From Morinoia aosen (lineage: Eukaryota; Arthropoda; Malacostraca; Amphipoda; Talitridae): a stretch of 64,000 nucleotides of DNA. A program made the position numbers and the translations under genes. Positions within the stretch are counted from its first letter, which is position 1. Every line of letters begins with the position of its first letter. Below, piece by piece: positions 1 through 10,997 of the stretch. Under the pieces are notes generated by a model that saw only the letters and a program-made list of their open reading frames with translations, did not search any database and was not told the origin of the DNA. Where the stretch lies: assembly GCA_030386875.1 (NCBI GenBank), contig CM059560.1, forward strand, positions 22,748,683 through 22,812,682, in the 5' to 3' direction.

Positions 1-873
1 AAGATATGTGCACAACTGTGTGTGCTCATAGCCTCAGTTGAAATTATAATACATTAGTGGAAATGTCGGGATACGACTCTTAGCCAGCCTCGAACTGGCC
101 GAAAATTTGTCCGAGCAGTAGTGCAGAGGCCTCAAACTACTCGTGAAGAATTGAAGGGTGATCTCTAGGTATCTTCGATCGAAGCCAGCAAACAAACGAT
201 CAGAAGGGTACTTCTCCGTGAAGGTCTTCGCTCCCGCTTCCCTCGTAGGACACCTCTTCTCCAGAAATGTCCCTACTATTTGGCGTGGGGATGCTGCAAT
301 TCATCAGGATTAACTAAACACATCATTCAGTGAACCATGAATATCAGGAAATATCGTGAAATATTGGAAGGGTAACTCCTACCTTCAGCTCGTTTGTTGA
401 AATTAAAAGGTGGATAAACCTTCCAACAAGACAACGATCCAAAGCACACTGCAAATGCAAACGAAACCAGAGAATGGTTGAAGATGAAAAAGATAAATAT
501 TTTTGAATGGCAAAATCAGCACCTGGACATGAATCCGATCGAGAATTTTTGTAGGTAATTGCAATTGAAGATTCAGAAGAGAGATTTCAATAACATCGCC
601 GAATTCGAAGAAATTCTACATTGAAGTATGGAATAAGATTACACCCGAAACTTGTAAAAGGCTGGTAGCGAACTACTCTAAACGTCTCGAAGCTATAATT
701 AATAATAACGGCTATGGAATGAAGTATTAATCTGTGCATATCTTGAGATGCATTGTAAACTTTTGCTTGCGTATTTATCATACATGTTCCTATATATAAA
801 TATATATTTTTAAATGTGTTAAAACGTGGAATCTAGCGATTCAAGCAAAGTGTTGTACTATTTTGCCCCACTG
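1..873 (+). mobile_element. Tc1-like transposon, decayed, 5' part outside window
   Basis: This is a broken copy of a Tc1-like DNA transposon of the IS630/Tc1/mariner superfamily. Reading on the plus strand, short pieces match the minus-strand transposase at 9290..10255: the segment around 61..170 matches its linker region, and 420..560 matches the catalytic block ([12 protein letters not shown], then DMNPIENF). Many stops and frameshifts separate the pieces, so no protein can be made. The 3' inverted repeat ends at about 873 with ttttgccccactg, and its inner part (740..870) pairs with the ends of the copy at 8348..10593. This copy lacks the insert found at 8464..9134 in that second copy, so it serves as an empty-site reference. 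The 5' end lies left of the window. Confidence 0.8.
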
Positions 874-1710
874 TGTCTGGTTTTAAAGCGTAACGAGGAA
901 GGTTGCCCTTAGACTTCATTGCCCTGAAGGTGTAACGTTAGTCTGTTGCCTATATATAGTTTCCCGATTCTAGTTGAGCGGCACTGTAGTTTGAGCCTGA
1001 AAGGGCTGGATTGCGACTGCAGAGGTTTTTAGAAATTATTCCTGTGCTACTATTTTCTTGCCTAAATTAAAATTTATTCAAGTCGAGCAAATTTCTCAGG
1101 ATTTCTGGCAGCAAAGCGCAACAACGTGACCAGATTCATCGCTAATACGAGGACTTGATAAGAATTTTAAAAGGATAGCGGTGCATTACTCGCAGCAGGG
1201 CACAGCTAATCCCTCGTGAAACCAAATCTTATTGGATTTTGAAGGCATTGTCTGCACTTGTTTACCCACCTTATTCACCCTATTGGTGACGACCGCGGTA
1301 TAAAAGGTCAGTGCACAACGAAGTACAAGGATTCCTTTCGTCTCAAGTTTTGACTCACAGAAGGAGATTATCACGTTTCCTGTGATGGGTTAAACTTAGT
1401 ACGATATTTAACACATTCATTACGTATCCGAGGCTGCTAACGGTTGGTTTGGTAAGGTTGTACGTAGCAGAACAATGAAATCGACTTTATAACTGCTCGA
1501 ATATGTTTTAATCCTTCCCAAGATATATGAAAAAACAACTGCGCGATAGCATTTTACCTCGTATGATAGCAGTTATTCATTAAAAAGGTCGCAAGACATG
1601 AAATGTCATTCATATGAGAACGCGAATTAGAAATTTGCCTATTGGGACACATATGGCCCAATACGCGACGGACGTGCTTATTCATATTCAACGTTAACTG
1701 TTGTAAGCAA
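874..1710. other. AT-rich DNA without recognised features
   Basis: I see no convincing coding frame, RNA gene or terminal repeats here. A minus-strand open stretch at 1186..1374 (62 codons) matches no family I recognise. Confidence 0.5.
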
Positions 1711-1835
1711 TTATGAAAATAACAAACGTTAACTGGATCATGACTTCATTTAACTTTTATTAACTATTTATGAAAATTGAGTTAGTGGCTGCTGATCGGT
1801 CAGCAGCATTATAAAAATCCAATCTGTGACCATCG
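1711..1835 (+). repeat. Diverged relative of the TTAA-flanked MITE at 3875..4067
   Basis: Read on the plus strand, this segment aligns with the reverse complement of about 3885..4022, at roughly 70 percent identity by eye. Shared blocks include TTAACTGGAT, CTTCATTTA, GTCAGCAGCATT and the ATCGGTGG end. A TTAA lies just upstream at about 1694, but I cannot define clean ends, so this is probably a truncated or eroded copy. Confidence 0.55.
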
Positions 1836-3874
1836 GTGGGTCCCTGCTCTGGAAACGCATTAACGCATCGGGTTGAGGTACTAACTATATGGTAACCGCT
1901 AAATAACTTCTCGTCAGATTTATTCAAGGACTTATCTTTATGGAGGAAATGTTTTCAATACTGGGCAATCGCTTTTGTGTTTGTGTAGTTTAACGTGGTG
2001 ATTATTTCACTGATACTCGTAGGATTCAATCTACTCTATTATTTTAAAATGGTTCGATTGTATGTACTTCATTGTACAGACTGTTGTGATTCCCTAATGC
2101 ATTAGTGTGTGAAAAGAATTACCACGTTCTAAGAAACTAAATGAAAATCCTTTTAAGTTGCCCTGAGAAACTTCACTATGAACCGGAGGCAAAAACTCTA
2201 CCTCGAGTTGGTTTTAAAAAAATGCTTCAGTCTATGTTCATATACATGCTAGAATCACAACACGTAATCTCAAAACAAATCAACGGCGACATTATTGGCT
2301 TGTACCCTCTTTTCAATGCTCCAGTGCAGTCTACTAAGCATTCTTGCTTTATCTTGGGCGTTATATTACAATTCAGCTGAAAAAGTAATTTTCTTTGCCT
2401 CCTGCGAGTTAAAAAGTTCATAATGCAAACACACACCAGACTTGACAGAAACACTTCGTTTGACAGACTGCCGTTTTGATTTTCAAATCAATTAATAAAC
2501 AACTTTGCCGGTGCAGATGAGAACCATTTTTTTGTCTTGATGATACTCGACTTGAAAAGTCGGTGGTAAGGGGGAAAATAAGTGCAATTTGGTTACGAAT
2601 AAAAAACACTCACTAGAACGACTCAATGTTCAAAGGAGCACCAACTCCGGGGATTAAAACTTTCAGTGTAACATTCGAAAATTTTCAACTGAGCAAACGT
2701 GGGTTTTTTGTTCCATATATGTCGTATTCCGGTAGTTTACTGTTTTTATTCAGCCAATACTCTTAAAACGATAAATTGATATTGCACGATCATTCTTTAC
2801 TTAATTTGTGTATCGCATGCCTTTCTTCTATTTCATACATTTCATTCGAATAATTTTTTCATGGCTATCGCTGATAAATTTTGAAAAAGTATATAAATTG
2901 AGACGCCATTCAAAAAATCCGAAAAAGCTCTCTACACGTTCATCGCTGAGCCTCAGTCACTAAAGAACCCTACACATGTTAATGCAACATAAGTTCAGAT
3001 TTCTTTTCAACCTTACCAGTCTCAAAACACGTTAAAATAAATTCATTAACGATAAATTCGGCGCTTTTGGAAGCTGTTCGGCACAAGAACTTCTAAAAAG
3101 AGGCCATCTGGAGCTTCTTTTAGCGTGCGTAGGGCCGCACCTACGCCGTTGTCGTCTCTCTTGCAGACAATGGAGTCTCTCAGCCCGCCTGCGGAGATTC
3201 ACACCAGATCTCGCCACTTCCTTGTGTTTCTTAGCAATTCTCTCCCAGGAGCCCGCAATTCCATTTGTGTGCGACGTAGCCCCGTCGCAGAGCATGAAAG
3301 ATTCAAACAATGTCTTCGCGACGACAGCTTTCAAATATACGAATAATTTGTGGCTGATACCTCGAGCGACCTTAACTGAAAGATAGTTTTTTTCTCTAAA
3401 ATAATGAAGTTTCTAAAAACTTGGTCTTTTAAAATTGAACCTGCAACTAGATATTGCCGTTCAACACATAACCAACTTTCATCCCCTTGGCCAAAATCTA
3501 AATACACGCGTCAAATTTCAGTACAACGACCACAATTCACTTTGAATGATTCAAGGATACTAATTTTGAAAAATTTCTTACTTCATCAGGACTTTTAAAG
3601 GAAAACTTTCCCAAACCACGAATATTCGGAGGCATTTAACCCACAAATTCTGACTCGCTTGAAGTATTGTCAGTTCTGTTGGAATTTTTCCCCCGGCGGA
3701 AAAGCTTGGTTTAATTAGCACTGTTATCATATGTATGTTAATTTTTTTACAATTATTATGGGGATACTAATCATCACAGCACCCAATAAAATTTACATTA
3801 GCCTATCTTAGATATGATTAAAATTTCAATGCCAATTGTGGTACTCGTCATAAGACACAATAACAATACTTTAA
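1836..3874. other. AT-rich DNA without recognised features
   Basis: Only short open frames of up to 100 codons occur, with no recognisable domain. A slightly GC-richer patch at 3120..3290 gives overlapping frames on both strands, which speaks against a gene. No terminal repeats or RNA genes were seen. Confidence 0.45.
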
Positions 3875-4067
3875 CACTTTGACTGCGACGTGCGCCACCG
3901 ATAGTACACGGAGGTAATTTCCACAATGCTGCTGACTGACCAGTAGTCGCAAACTGAATTTTCGTATATACTTTATCAAAGCTAAATGAAGACAAAATCC
4001 AGTTAATGTTTGGTATTTTCAAAATGGTTTCCTACAATTTACTCTAAATTTGAGTTTGGTCAAAGTG
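3875..4067. mobile_element. Short piggyBac-type MITE flanked by TTAA
   Basis: The 193-bp segment begins CACTTTGACTGCG and ends with the inverted partner GGTCAAAGTG, and both ends abut TTAA (3871..3874 and 4068..4071). TTAA target duplications with short inverted ends and a C-rich start are the hallmark of piggyBac-superfamily elements. It is too short to encode a transposase, so it would have to be mobilised in trans. A diverged relative lies at 1711..1835 in the opposite orientation, so this is a dispersed family and not a chance hairpin. Only about 9 bp of the ends pair perfectly, which keeps the call below certain. Confidence 0.6.
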
Positions 4068-4100
4068 TTAAATATGATTACTTGGAGCTTGAAGTAATGT

Positions 4101-4400
4101 CTACATTGCAGCACTTCCACTAACAATAATATTAGAGTGGCCACAAGCATTGGCATGAACACCTCTGGCCACATAACCATCATCAGTACGAGTCACAACA
4201 CCATCGATAGGCATGATGGTCATGAATCACATTTTCGCAATTGTAGTTTCAATCCCAATATATATTCCTAAAATTATTTCTGTCCTGTCAGCAATTTTCA
4301 ATTCATTTTAAGCGTCAGCTTCAGCCTGAGCTGCAGCATTATTAAGATTATAAGCCTATTTAACAGCTAATTTTCAATGTCTGAAGAATGTCTGGCCACG
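4101..4400 (-). pseudogene. Decayed coding remnant of unknown family
   Basis: On the minus strand a 40-codon open stretch (4224 down to a TAG at 4101) reads with protein-like composition, including RTDDGYVARGVHANACGHS. Upstream, across stops, another piece reads NNAAAQAEADA and ELKIADRTEIILG in compatible frames. The balanced amino-acid use differs from the Phe/Lys/Asn-rich frames of the surrounding AT-rich DNA, which suggests a former coding region. I do not recognise the family, and the stops show it is not intact. Confidence 0.25.
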
Positions 4401-5323
4401 GTCGTGCTGGATGAACTCTAGAATGGAGATCGGCTCTAAAATAATGCTAAAATGATCGTAAACTCAGTCAGCCTGGCAAAAAGACGCAATGTGGCCTCTT
4501 TGTTGGTCATTAAGTCTGGAGGGGTGATACAGCAAAGCTGAAAAGTAGGCTTTTCATTGTGCGATAACTCTGCGTTCGTAAATTGATACTGAATTATGGG
4601 CCGCTCGGGCACTGGACGCAGCGCCTGTCTCGCGTCAGCGCGCGTGTGTTGGCTCGGACTTGCTCAACTCTCGTCAGTTCAGCGTGTTGCTTTCTTCACG
4701 TCTTCAGTCCAAATTTTTAAACCATTTTCATTGCCGTAGCTGTGCTGCTGGCTACGTTGAGTATTTTCGATGGACTTGGAAGAATTTACGTTGCCAGATG
4801 TGCCACTACGATGGCGTAAATTGGTTGCGAATTTTGCCCTATGTTGACAGCTTCGAGACGCCGCAGTAGCGATACTAAGTGCGTTGTGGACCAAGAACTA
4901 GTATAATAAAAAAATCAAGATATTATAACATTTTATGGTGCAACATAAAACAATATAATAAAGCAGAATTAATTATAGTGCAGCGTAGAAGAGTAAAGTT
5001 ATACAGTATCAATAATGGTTCAACGTATTATATTGGAAGGATATTGAGACAGATGGAAGGATATTGAGACACTGTACATCAGTTAGCGTGAGGCAGATTC
5101 AATTAAATTTGGCATTAAAAATGAAGCATGGCATATTTTCGGTAGCAGGCAGTGGGAAAACATTCATGATAAGCTACAGACAAAACTGCATCATTTTTTA
5201 TCAGCAACGAAATCCTGAAGTGAACATATTCATTTCTTGGAGCTCGGTGTGAATGTTTACTTCTAGTTGGAGAGGAAACTGTGTCCCGTGCTGTGCCTTC
5301 CAGCTCAGGGGCAGCTGACTGTA
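4401..5323. other. Unclassified DNA with a short GC-rich patch
   Basis: A CpG-rich patch lies at about 4590..4660 within AT-rich sequence. No family-level match or terminal repeat was found. The last bases lead directly into the minisatellite, whose first core lies at 5331. Confidence 0.4.
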
Positions 5324-8212
5324 GGAAGGAACACTCACTGAAGGAAGGAACACTCACTGAAGGGAGGAACACTCACTGAAGAGAGGAACACTCACTGAAG
5401 GGAGGAACACTCACTGAAGGGAGGAACACTCACTGAAGGGAGGAACACTCACTGAAGGAAGGAACACTCACTGAAGGAAGGAACACTCACTGAAGGAAGG
5501 AACACTCACTGAAGGAAGAAACACTCACTGAAGGAAGGAACACTCACTGAAGGAAGGAACACTCACTGAAGGAAGGAACACTCACTGAAGGGAGGAACAC
5601 TCACTGAAGGGAGGAACACTCACTGAAGGAAGGAACACTCACTGAAGGAAGGAACACTCACTGAAGGAAGGAACACTCACTGAAGGGAGGAACACTCACT
5701 GAAGGAAGGAACACTCACTGAAGGGAGGAACACTCACTGAAGGAAGGAACACTCACTGAAGGAAGGAACACTCACTGAAGGAAGGAACACTCACTGAAGG
5801 AAGGAACACTCACTGAAGGAAGGAACACTCACTGAAGGAAGGAACACTCACTGAAGGAAGGAACACTCACTGAAGGAAGGAACACTCACTGAAGGAAGGA
5901 ACACTCACTGAAGGGAGGAACACTCACTGAAGGAAGGAACACTCACTGAAGGGAGGAACACTCAGTGAAGGAAGGAACACTCACTGAAGGAAGGAACACT
6001 CACTGAAGGAAGGAACACTCACTGAAGGAAGGAACACTCACTGAAGGGAGGAACACTCACTGAAGGGAGGAACACTCACTGAAGGAAGGAACACTCACTG
6101 AAGGAAGGAACACTCACTGAAGGAAGGAACACTCACTGAAGGAAGGAACACTCACTGAAGGGAGGAACACTCACTGAAGGGAGGAACACTCACTGAAGGA
6201 AGGAACACTCACTGAAGGAAGGAACACTCACTGAAGGGAGGAACACTCACTGAAGGGAGGAACACTCACTGAAGGAAGGAACACTCACTGAAGGAAGGAA
6301 CACTCACTGAAGGAAGGAACACTCACTGAAGGGAGGAACACTCACTGAAGGAAGGAACACTCACTGAAGGAAGGAACACTCACTGAAGGAAGGAACACTC
6401 ACTGAAGGAAGGAACACTCACTGAAGGGAGGAACACTCACTGAAGGGAGGAACACTCACTGAAGGAAGGAACACTCACTGAAGGAAGGAACACTCACTGA
6501 AGGGAGGAACACTCACTGAAGGGAGGAACACTCACTGAAGGAAGGAACACTCACTGAAGGAAGGAACACTCACTGAAGGAAGGAACACTCACTGAAGGAA
6601 GGAACACTCACTGAAGGGAGGAACACTCACTGAAGGGAGGAACACTCACTGAAGGAAGGAACACTCACTGAAGGAAGGAACCCTCACTGAAGGAAGGAAC
6701 ACTCACTGAAGGAAGGAACACTTACTGAACGAAGGAACACTCACTGAAGGAAGGAACACTCACTGAAGGAAGGAACACTCACTGAAGGATGGAACACTCA
6801 CTGAAGGAAGGAACACTGACTGAACGAAGGAACACTCACTGAAGGAAGGAACACTCACTGAAGGAAGGAACACTCACTGAAGGATGGAACACTCACTGAA
6901 GGAAGGAACACTGACTGAACGAAGGAACACTCACTGAAGGAAGGAACACTCACTGAAGGGAGGAACACTCACTGAAGGAAGGAACACTCACTGAAGGAAG
7001 GAACACTCACTGAAGGAAGGAACACTCACTGAAGGAAGGAACACTCACTGAATGGAGGAACACTCACTGAAGAGAGGAACACTCACTGAAGGGAGGAACA
7101 CTCACTGAAGGGAGGAACACTCACTGAAGGAAGGAACACTCACTGAAGGAAGGAACACTCACTGAAGGAAGGAACACTCACTGAAGGAAGGAACACTCAC
7201 TGAAGGAAGGAACACTCACTGAAGGGAGGAACACTCACTGAAGGGAGGAACACTCACTGAAGGAAGGAACACTCACTGAAGGAAGGAACACTCACTGAAG
7301 GAAGGAACACTCACTGAAGGAAGGAACACTTACTGAACGAAGGAACACTCACTGAAGGAAGGAATACTCACTGAAGGAAGGAACACTCACTGAAGGATGG
7401 AACACTCACTGAAGGAAGGAACACTGACTGAACGAAGGAACACTCACTGAAGGAAGGAACACTCACTGAAGGGAGGAACACTCACTGAAGGATGGAACAC
7501 TCACTGAAGGAAGGAACACTGACTGAACGAAGGAACACTCACTGAAGGAAGGAACACTCACTGAAGGGAGGAACACTCACTGAAGGAGGGAACACTCACT
7601 GAAGGAAGGAACACTCACTGAAGGAAGGAACACTGACTGAACGAAGGAACACTCACTGAAGGAAGGAACACTCACTGAAGGAAGGAACACTGACTGAACG
7701 AAGGAACACTCACTGAAGGAAGGAACACTCACTGAAGGAAGGAACACTCACTGAAGGAAGGAACACTGACTGAACGAAGGAACACTCACTGAAGGAAGGA
7801 ACACTGACTGAACGAAGGAACACTCACTGAAGGAAGGAACACTCACTGAAGGAAGGAACACTCACTGAAGGAAGGAACACTCACTGAAGGAAGGAGCACT
7901 CACTGAAGGAAGGAACACTCACTGAAGGAAGGAACACTCACTGAAGGAAGGAACACTCACTGAAGAAAGGAACACTCACTGAAGGGAGGAACACTCACTG
8001 AAGAGAGGAACACTCACTGAAGGGAGGAACACTCACTGAAGGGAGGAACACTCACTGAAGGAAGGAACACTCACTGAAGGAAGGAACACTCACTGAAGGA
8101 AGGAACACTCACTGAAGGAAGGAACACTCACTGAAGGAAGGAACACTCACTGAAGGAAGGAACACTCACTGAAGGAAGGAACACTCACTGAAGAGAGGAA
8201 CACTCACTGAAG
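5324..8212. repeat. 19-bp minisatellite, about 152 tandem units
   Basis: The unit is ACACTCACTGAAGGAAGGA (19 bp). The ACACTCACT core starts at 5331 and the last one at 8200. That distance, 2869 bp, is exactly 151 times 19, and spot checks at 5996 and 7022 are also in phase, so units vary by substitution and not by length. Variants are GGGAGGA, AGAGAGGA, GGATGGA and a double change (ACTGACTGAACGAAGG). The 19-bp period is not a multiple of three and stops recur in the repeat frames, so it is non-coding. Its right edge abuts the decayed LINE at about 8226. Confidence 0.97.
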
Positions 8213-8463
8213 CGGAATTGTAACACCTCACTCTCGCCAGTTTTTTTTAAATATCAGTTTAAATTGACTGAATTTGAGCGTAATTTGAAAGTTTTTTTTT
8301 CTCGACGTCCTCATCTGATTTGTCACATAGTTCCTGAATCTGTTATACAATAGGGACAAAATAATACAACACGTTGATTAAATCGCCAGATTTTGCTTGT
8401 CCAGACCACGAACAATAACGAAAATTGGACTATATACCGATTGTTGTGTAATTCAATGAACGC

Positions 8464-9134
8464 ATTTTAACCATATACAGAAAAACGCTGAATAAAACGA
8501 TTTTCATTAGCAACAAAAACCTCGAACTCGTTTTCGAGGAATGATACCCTGAAATAATTAAAGATTTCCGTAGGAATAGGCTAAAGCTCACGCCAACAGC
8601 CTGCTCAGGAAGTTAGATTTTACTTGTTGGCTGCATTGTAATGCTATTCCTACGGGACCCCTCAGGGGGATACAACTATTGTATCTATGATAATTAGCAC
8701 TCCCTGGGGGATAATGTTAGGGGCCAAGCTGAGAGTTTGGTAGGCCTCCTTTTTGTTGAGATAAAATGCTTTTGTTATGTTAAGAACCATCTTTTTTTGG
8801 TTCACTGCTGTCCAGTTTTTTCAGCACCTACTACTTTCTTCTTCAACTTTTTCTTGTTTCATGAACTTCTTTTCTTACTGTTTCTATGCCTTTTCTGCAT
8901 AGATTCCGCGTTCCCTTAACTCCAGACTAAATGGTGCCTTCTTCCTTCCTCTCTGTGGATCGCCTTTGTTGCGGATAGGCAGGCTTAAACTAACTGATAA
9001 TCTAATCTATAATAATCTATTCCTACGAGAATCTAAAATTATTTCAGGTCATCATTTCTCAAAAAAAACGAGTTTTCTGGTTTTTGTTCATGAAAATCGT
9101 TATATTTAGCGTTCTTCTGTGTATGGTTAAAATA
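8464..9134. mobile_element. Inverted-repeat element nested in the Tc1-like copy
   Basis: The ends are imperfect inverted repeats of about 115 bp: 8464..8582 (ATTTTAACCATATACAG onward) against 9017..9134 (ending TGTATGGTTAAAAT). The insert splits the left inverted repeat of the Tc1-like element, and the equivalent place in the copy at 1..873 is uninterrupted. The core (about 8700..9015) matches the minus strand of 61588..61915, so it belongs to a dispersed family. A T-rich frame at 8737..8919 shares the CIDFAFP-like ending with the other copy, but its composition reads as low complexity, not as a protein. No transposase is present, so this is a non-autonomous element of unknown superfamily. 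Confidence 0.7.
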
Positions 9135-9289
9135 TGTGCATCATATTACACCTCACTCTCTGTAAGCAATAGAATTAAAAGGTTAATGATATATCTAAAC
9201 CCACAGATATTTAATAGAAAAAATATATAGGAACATGTATAATAAATACGTGAATAAAAGTTCACTACATATTTCCAGATATACGCACA

Positions 9290-10255
9290 TTAACACTTAG
9301 TTGCATAGCCGTTATTATTAATTATGACTTCGAGACGCTTAGAGTAGTTCTCAACCTGCCTTTTACAAGTTTCGGGAGTAATCGTATTACATTCTTCAAT
9401 GCAAATTTCTTTGAGTTCAGTGATGTCATTGGGACCACTCTTCAGAATCTTCAATTTCAATTTCCTCCACATGTTTGCGATCGGATCTACGTCCGGAGAT
9501 TGCCTTGGCCATTCTAAAATGTTTATCTTCTTCATCCTCAACTATTCCTAGATTTTTTTTGCAGTATGCTTCGGTTCGTTGTCTTGTTGGAAGGTCCATC
9601 CACGTTTAAATTTTAATAAACGAGCTGAAGGCAAGAGTCGCTCTTCCAATATTTCACGATATTTGCGGTCATTCATGGTTTCTTCAATGATGTGAAGTTT
9701 ACCTACCCCTGATGATCTGCAACATCCCACACCATGACTGAGCCACCTCCAAACTCAACAGTGAGTATGGTGCACTTTGGTTCATACTATTCGTTTTGTT
9801 GCCTTCAAACATGCTTTGCGCTGTTTCTCCCAAATAATTCGATATCAGTTTCATCTGACCGCAGTTCTGAGTTCCAGAACGTTGCTGGCTCATTCAAATT
9901 GTCATTCACATGCTTCAGCCTGGCCTTGACTGAAAATTTCTGGAGAAAAGGTGTCCTACAATTCCAGATGCCTTAAGATCATCCTTCAATTCTTCACGAA
10001 TAGTTTGAGGACTCTGCACTTCTGTTCCGACCAATTTTCGAATAGCACGGTCGTAAATCTTCCGTGGTCGGGCCAGTTCGAGGCGTGCTGAGAGTCGTAT
10101 TCCGGCATTTCGACTTCGATAATTATAATTATGGTTCCAACCCAGGCTATAGGCACACACAGTTGTGCACATACCTTCCGATATCCCAAACCTTTATTAT
10201 GGAGCTCCACAATACGTTCGCAAAGGTCTTGGCTGATGTTCTTATTCTTGTTCAT
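9290..10255 (-). pseudogene. Tc1-like transposase, frameshifted
   Basis: The start is the ATG at 10255 (MNKNKNISQDLCERIVELH, the N-terminal helix-turn-helix). The frame then breaks repeatedly: a linker piece with SARLELARPRKIYDRAIRKL, a piece of the first catalytic block in 9699..9893, then [13 protein letters not shown] (second Asp, 9548..9730), then NILEWPRQSPDVDPIANMW (9290..9541). In Tc1 families the last motif is normally NPIENLW with a catalytic Glu. Here the Glu position reads Ala, so the DD34E triad is lost in addition to the frameshifts. The frame ends at a TAA at 9290. Confidence 0.88.
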
Positions 10256-10742
10256 ACTTACGACCCTACAGAACGAGAGCTGCTGTACCAATGATACGTT
10301 ATTGGAGATGAATGCTGACGAAAGTTCGCTTGTATTAGAACATTCTGAAAAAATCCTACAGCAATTTTTGCGTATAATATCGAAGAAAAACTCGGGTATT
10401 GTAAACTTTTGTTCACGTATTTATTATTCATTTTCCTACATATTTTTCTATCAAATATATGTGGTTTTAAGATATATTATTAACTATTTTATAATGTTGC
10501 TTATATATAGTCCAATTTTCGTAATTCTATATAGTTAAGAAATGTGGAATCTTGCGATTTAATCAACGCGTTGTATCATTTCTCCCCCCATTGTACATTT
10601 CCCTAGATATTTGCCCTTCGTAGAGAAGAGTTCGGTACGCTTGACGTTTCTTTATATTAATAACGATTTCTTCAGTAATCGAGGGCTTTTGTTTATTTTT
10701 TAGTGTAATTGTACGAGTGATTGTTGGGCGACATTGAATATA

Positions 10743-10908
10743 CAGGGTGTTTCAAAAATACACGGCATAATTTCAGGTATGTATTTCCCACATGTAGACA
10801 ATCAAAATAGTTCATTACAACATATGTCCGGAAATGCTTCATTTCCGAGTTATGGCCTTCACAACATTGAAATTCACCGGAACGTTTTTCTTTCCGCAGG
10901 TCGTTGCC
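10743..10908. repeat. Left terminal inverted repeat of mariner
   Basis: Starts CAGGGTGTTTCAAAAATACA and is the exact reverse complement of 12067..12232 by direct comparison. CAGGGTG is a common start of insect mariner-like ends. At 166 bp it is much longer than the roughly 30 bp of classic mariners. Confidence 0.95.
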
Positions 10909-10997
10909 GTCAAAGGACACATTAAGAGGGCACTCTGACAGATCATTCCTAGGCGAAGGTTAAATTCAGTGTTGTGTTTGGCGTTCGACTGTGTGTC

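Larger units (their letters stand above)
8348..10593 (-). mobile_element. Tc1-like transposon with long inverted repeats
   Basis: The element runs from CAATAGGGACAAAATAATAC (8348) to its inverted partner ending CCCCCCATTG (10593), with TA on both sides (8346..8347 and 10594..10595), the target duplication of this superfamily. The ends pair imperfectly over about 90 bp. Pairing then resumes further in (about 9180..9270 against 10395..10470), because the left arm has been split by the insert at 8464..9134. The transposase is on the minus strand and broken. The same family is seen at 1..873. Confidence 0.88.

Noticed and set aside
1186..1374. 62-codon minus-strand frame near the left end
   Set aside because: Protein-like in places but short, with no known motif or supporting signals.
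5324..8212. CRISPR-like array
   Set aside because: Units are contiguous 19-bp tandem repeats without unique spacers, in eukaryotic DNA with no cas genes.
8224..9162. 13-bp direct repeat ACACCTCACTCTC at 8224 and 9150, as a possible target duplication
   Set aside because: The positions do not match any element boundary, and repeats of this length are expected by chance in 64 kb.
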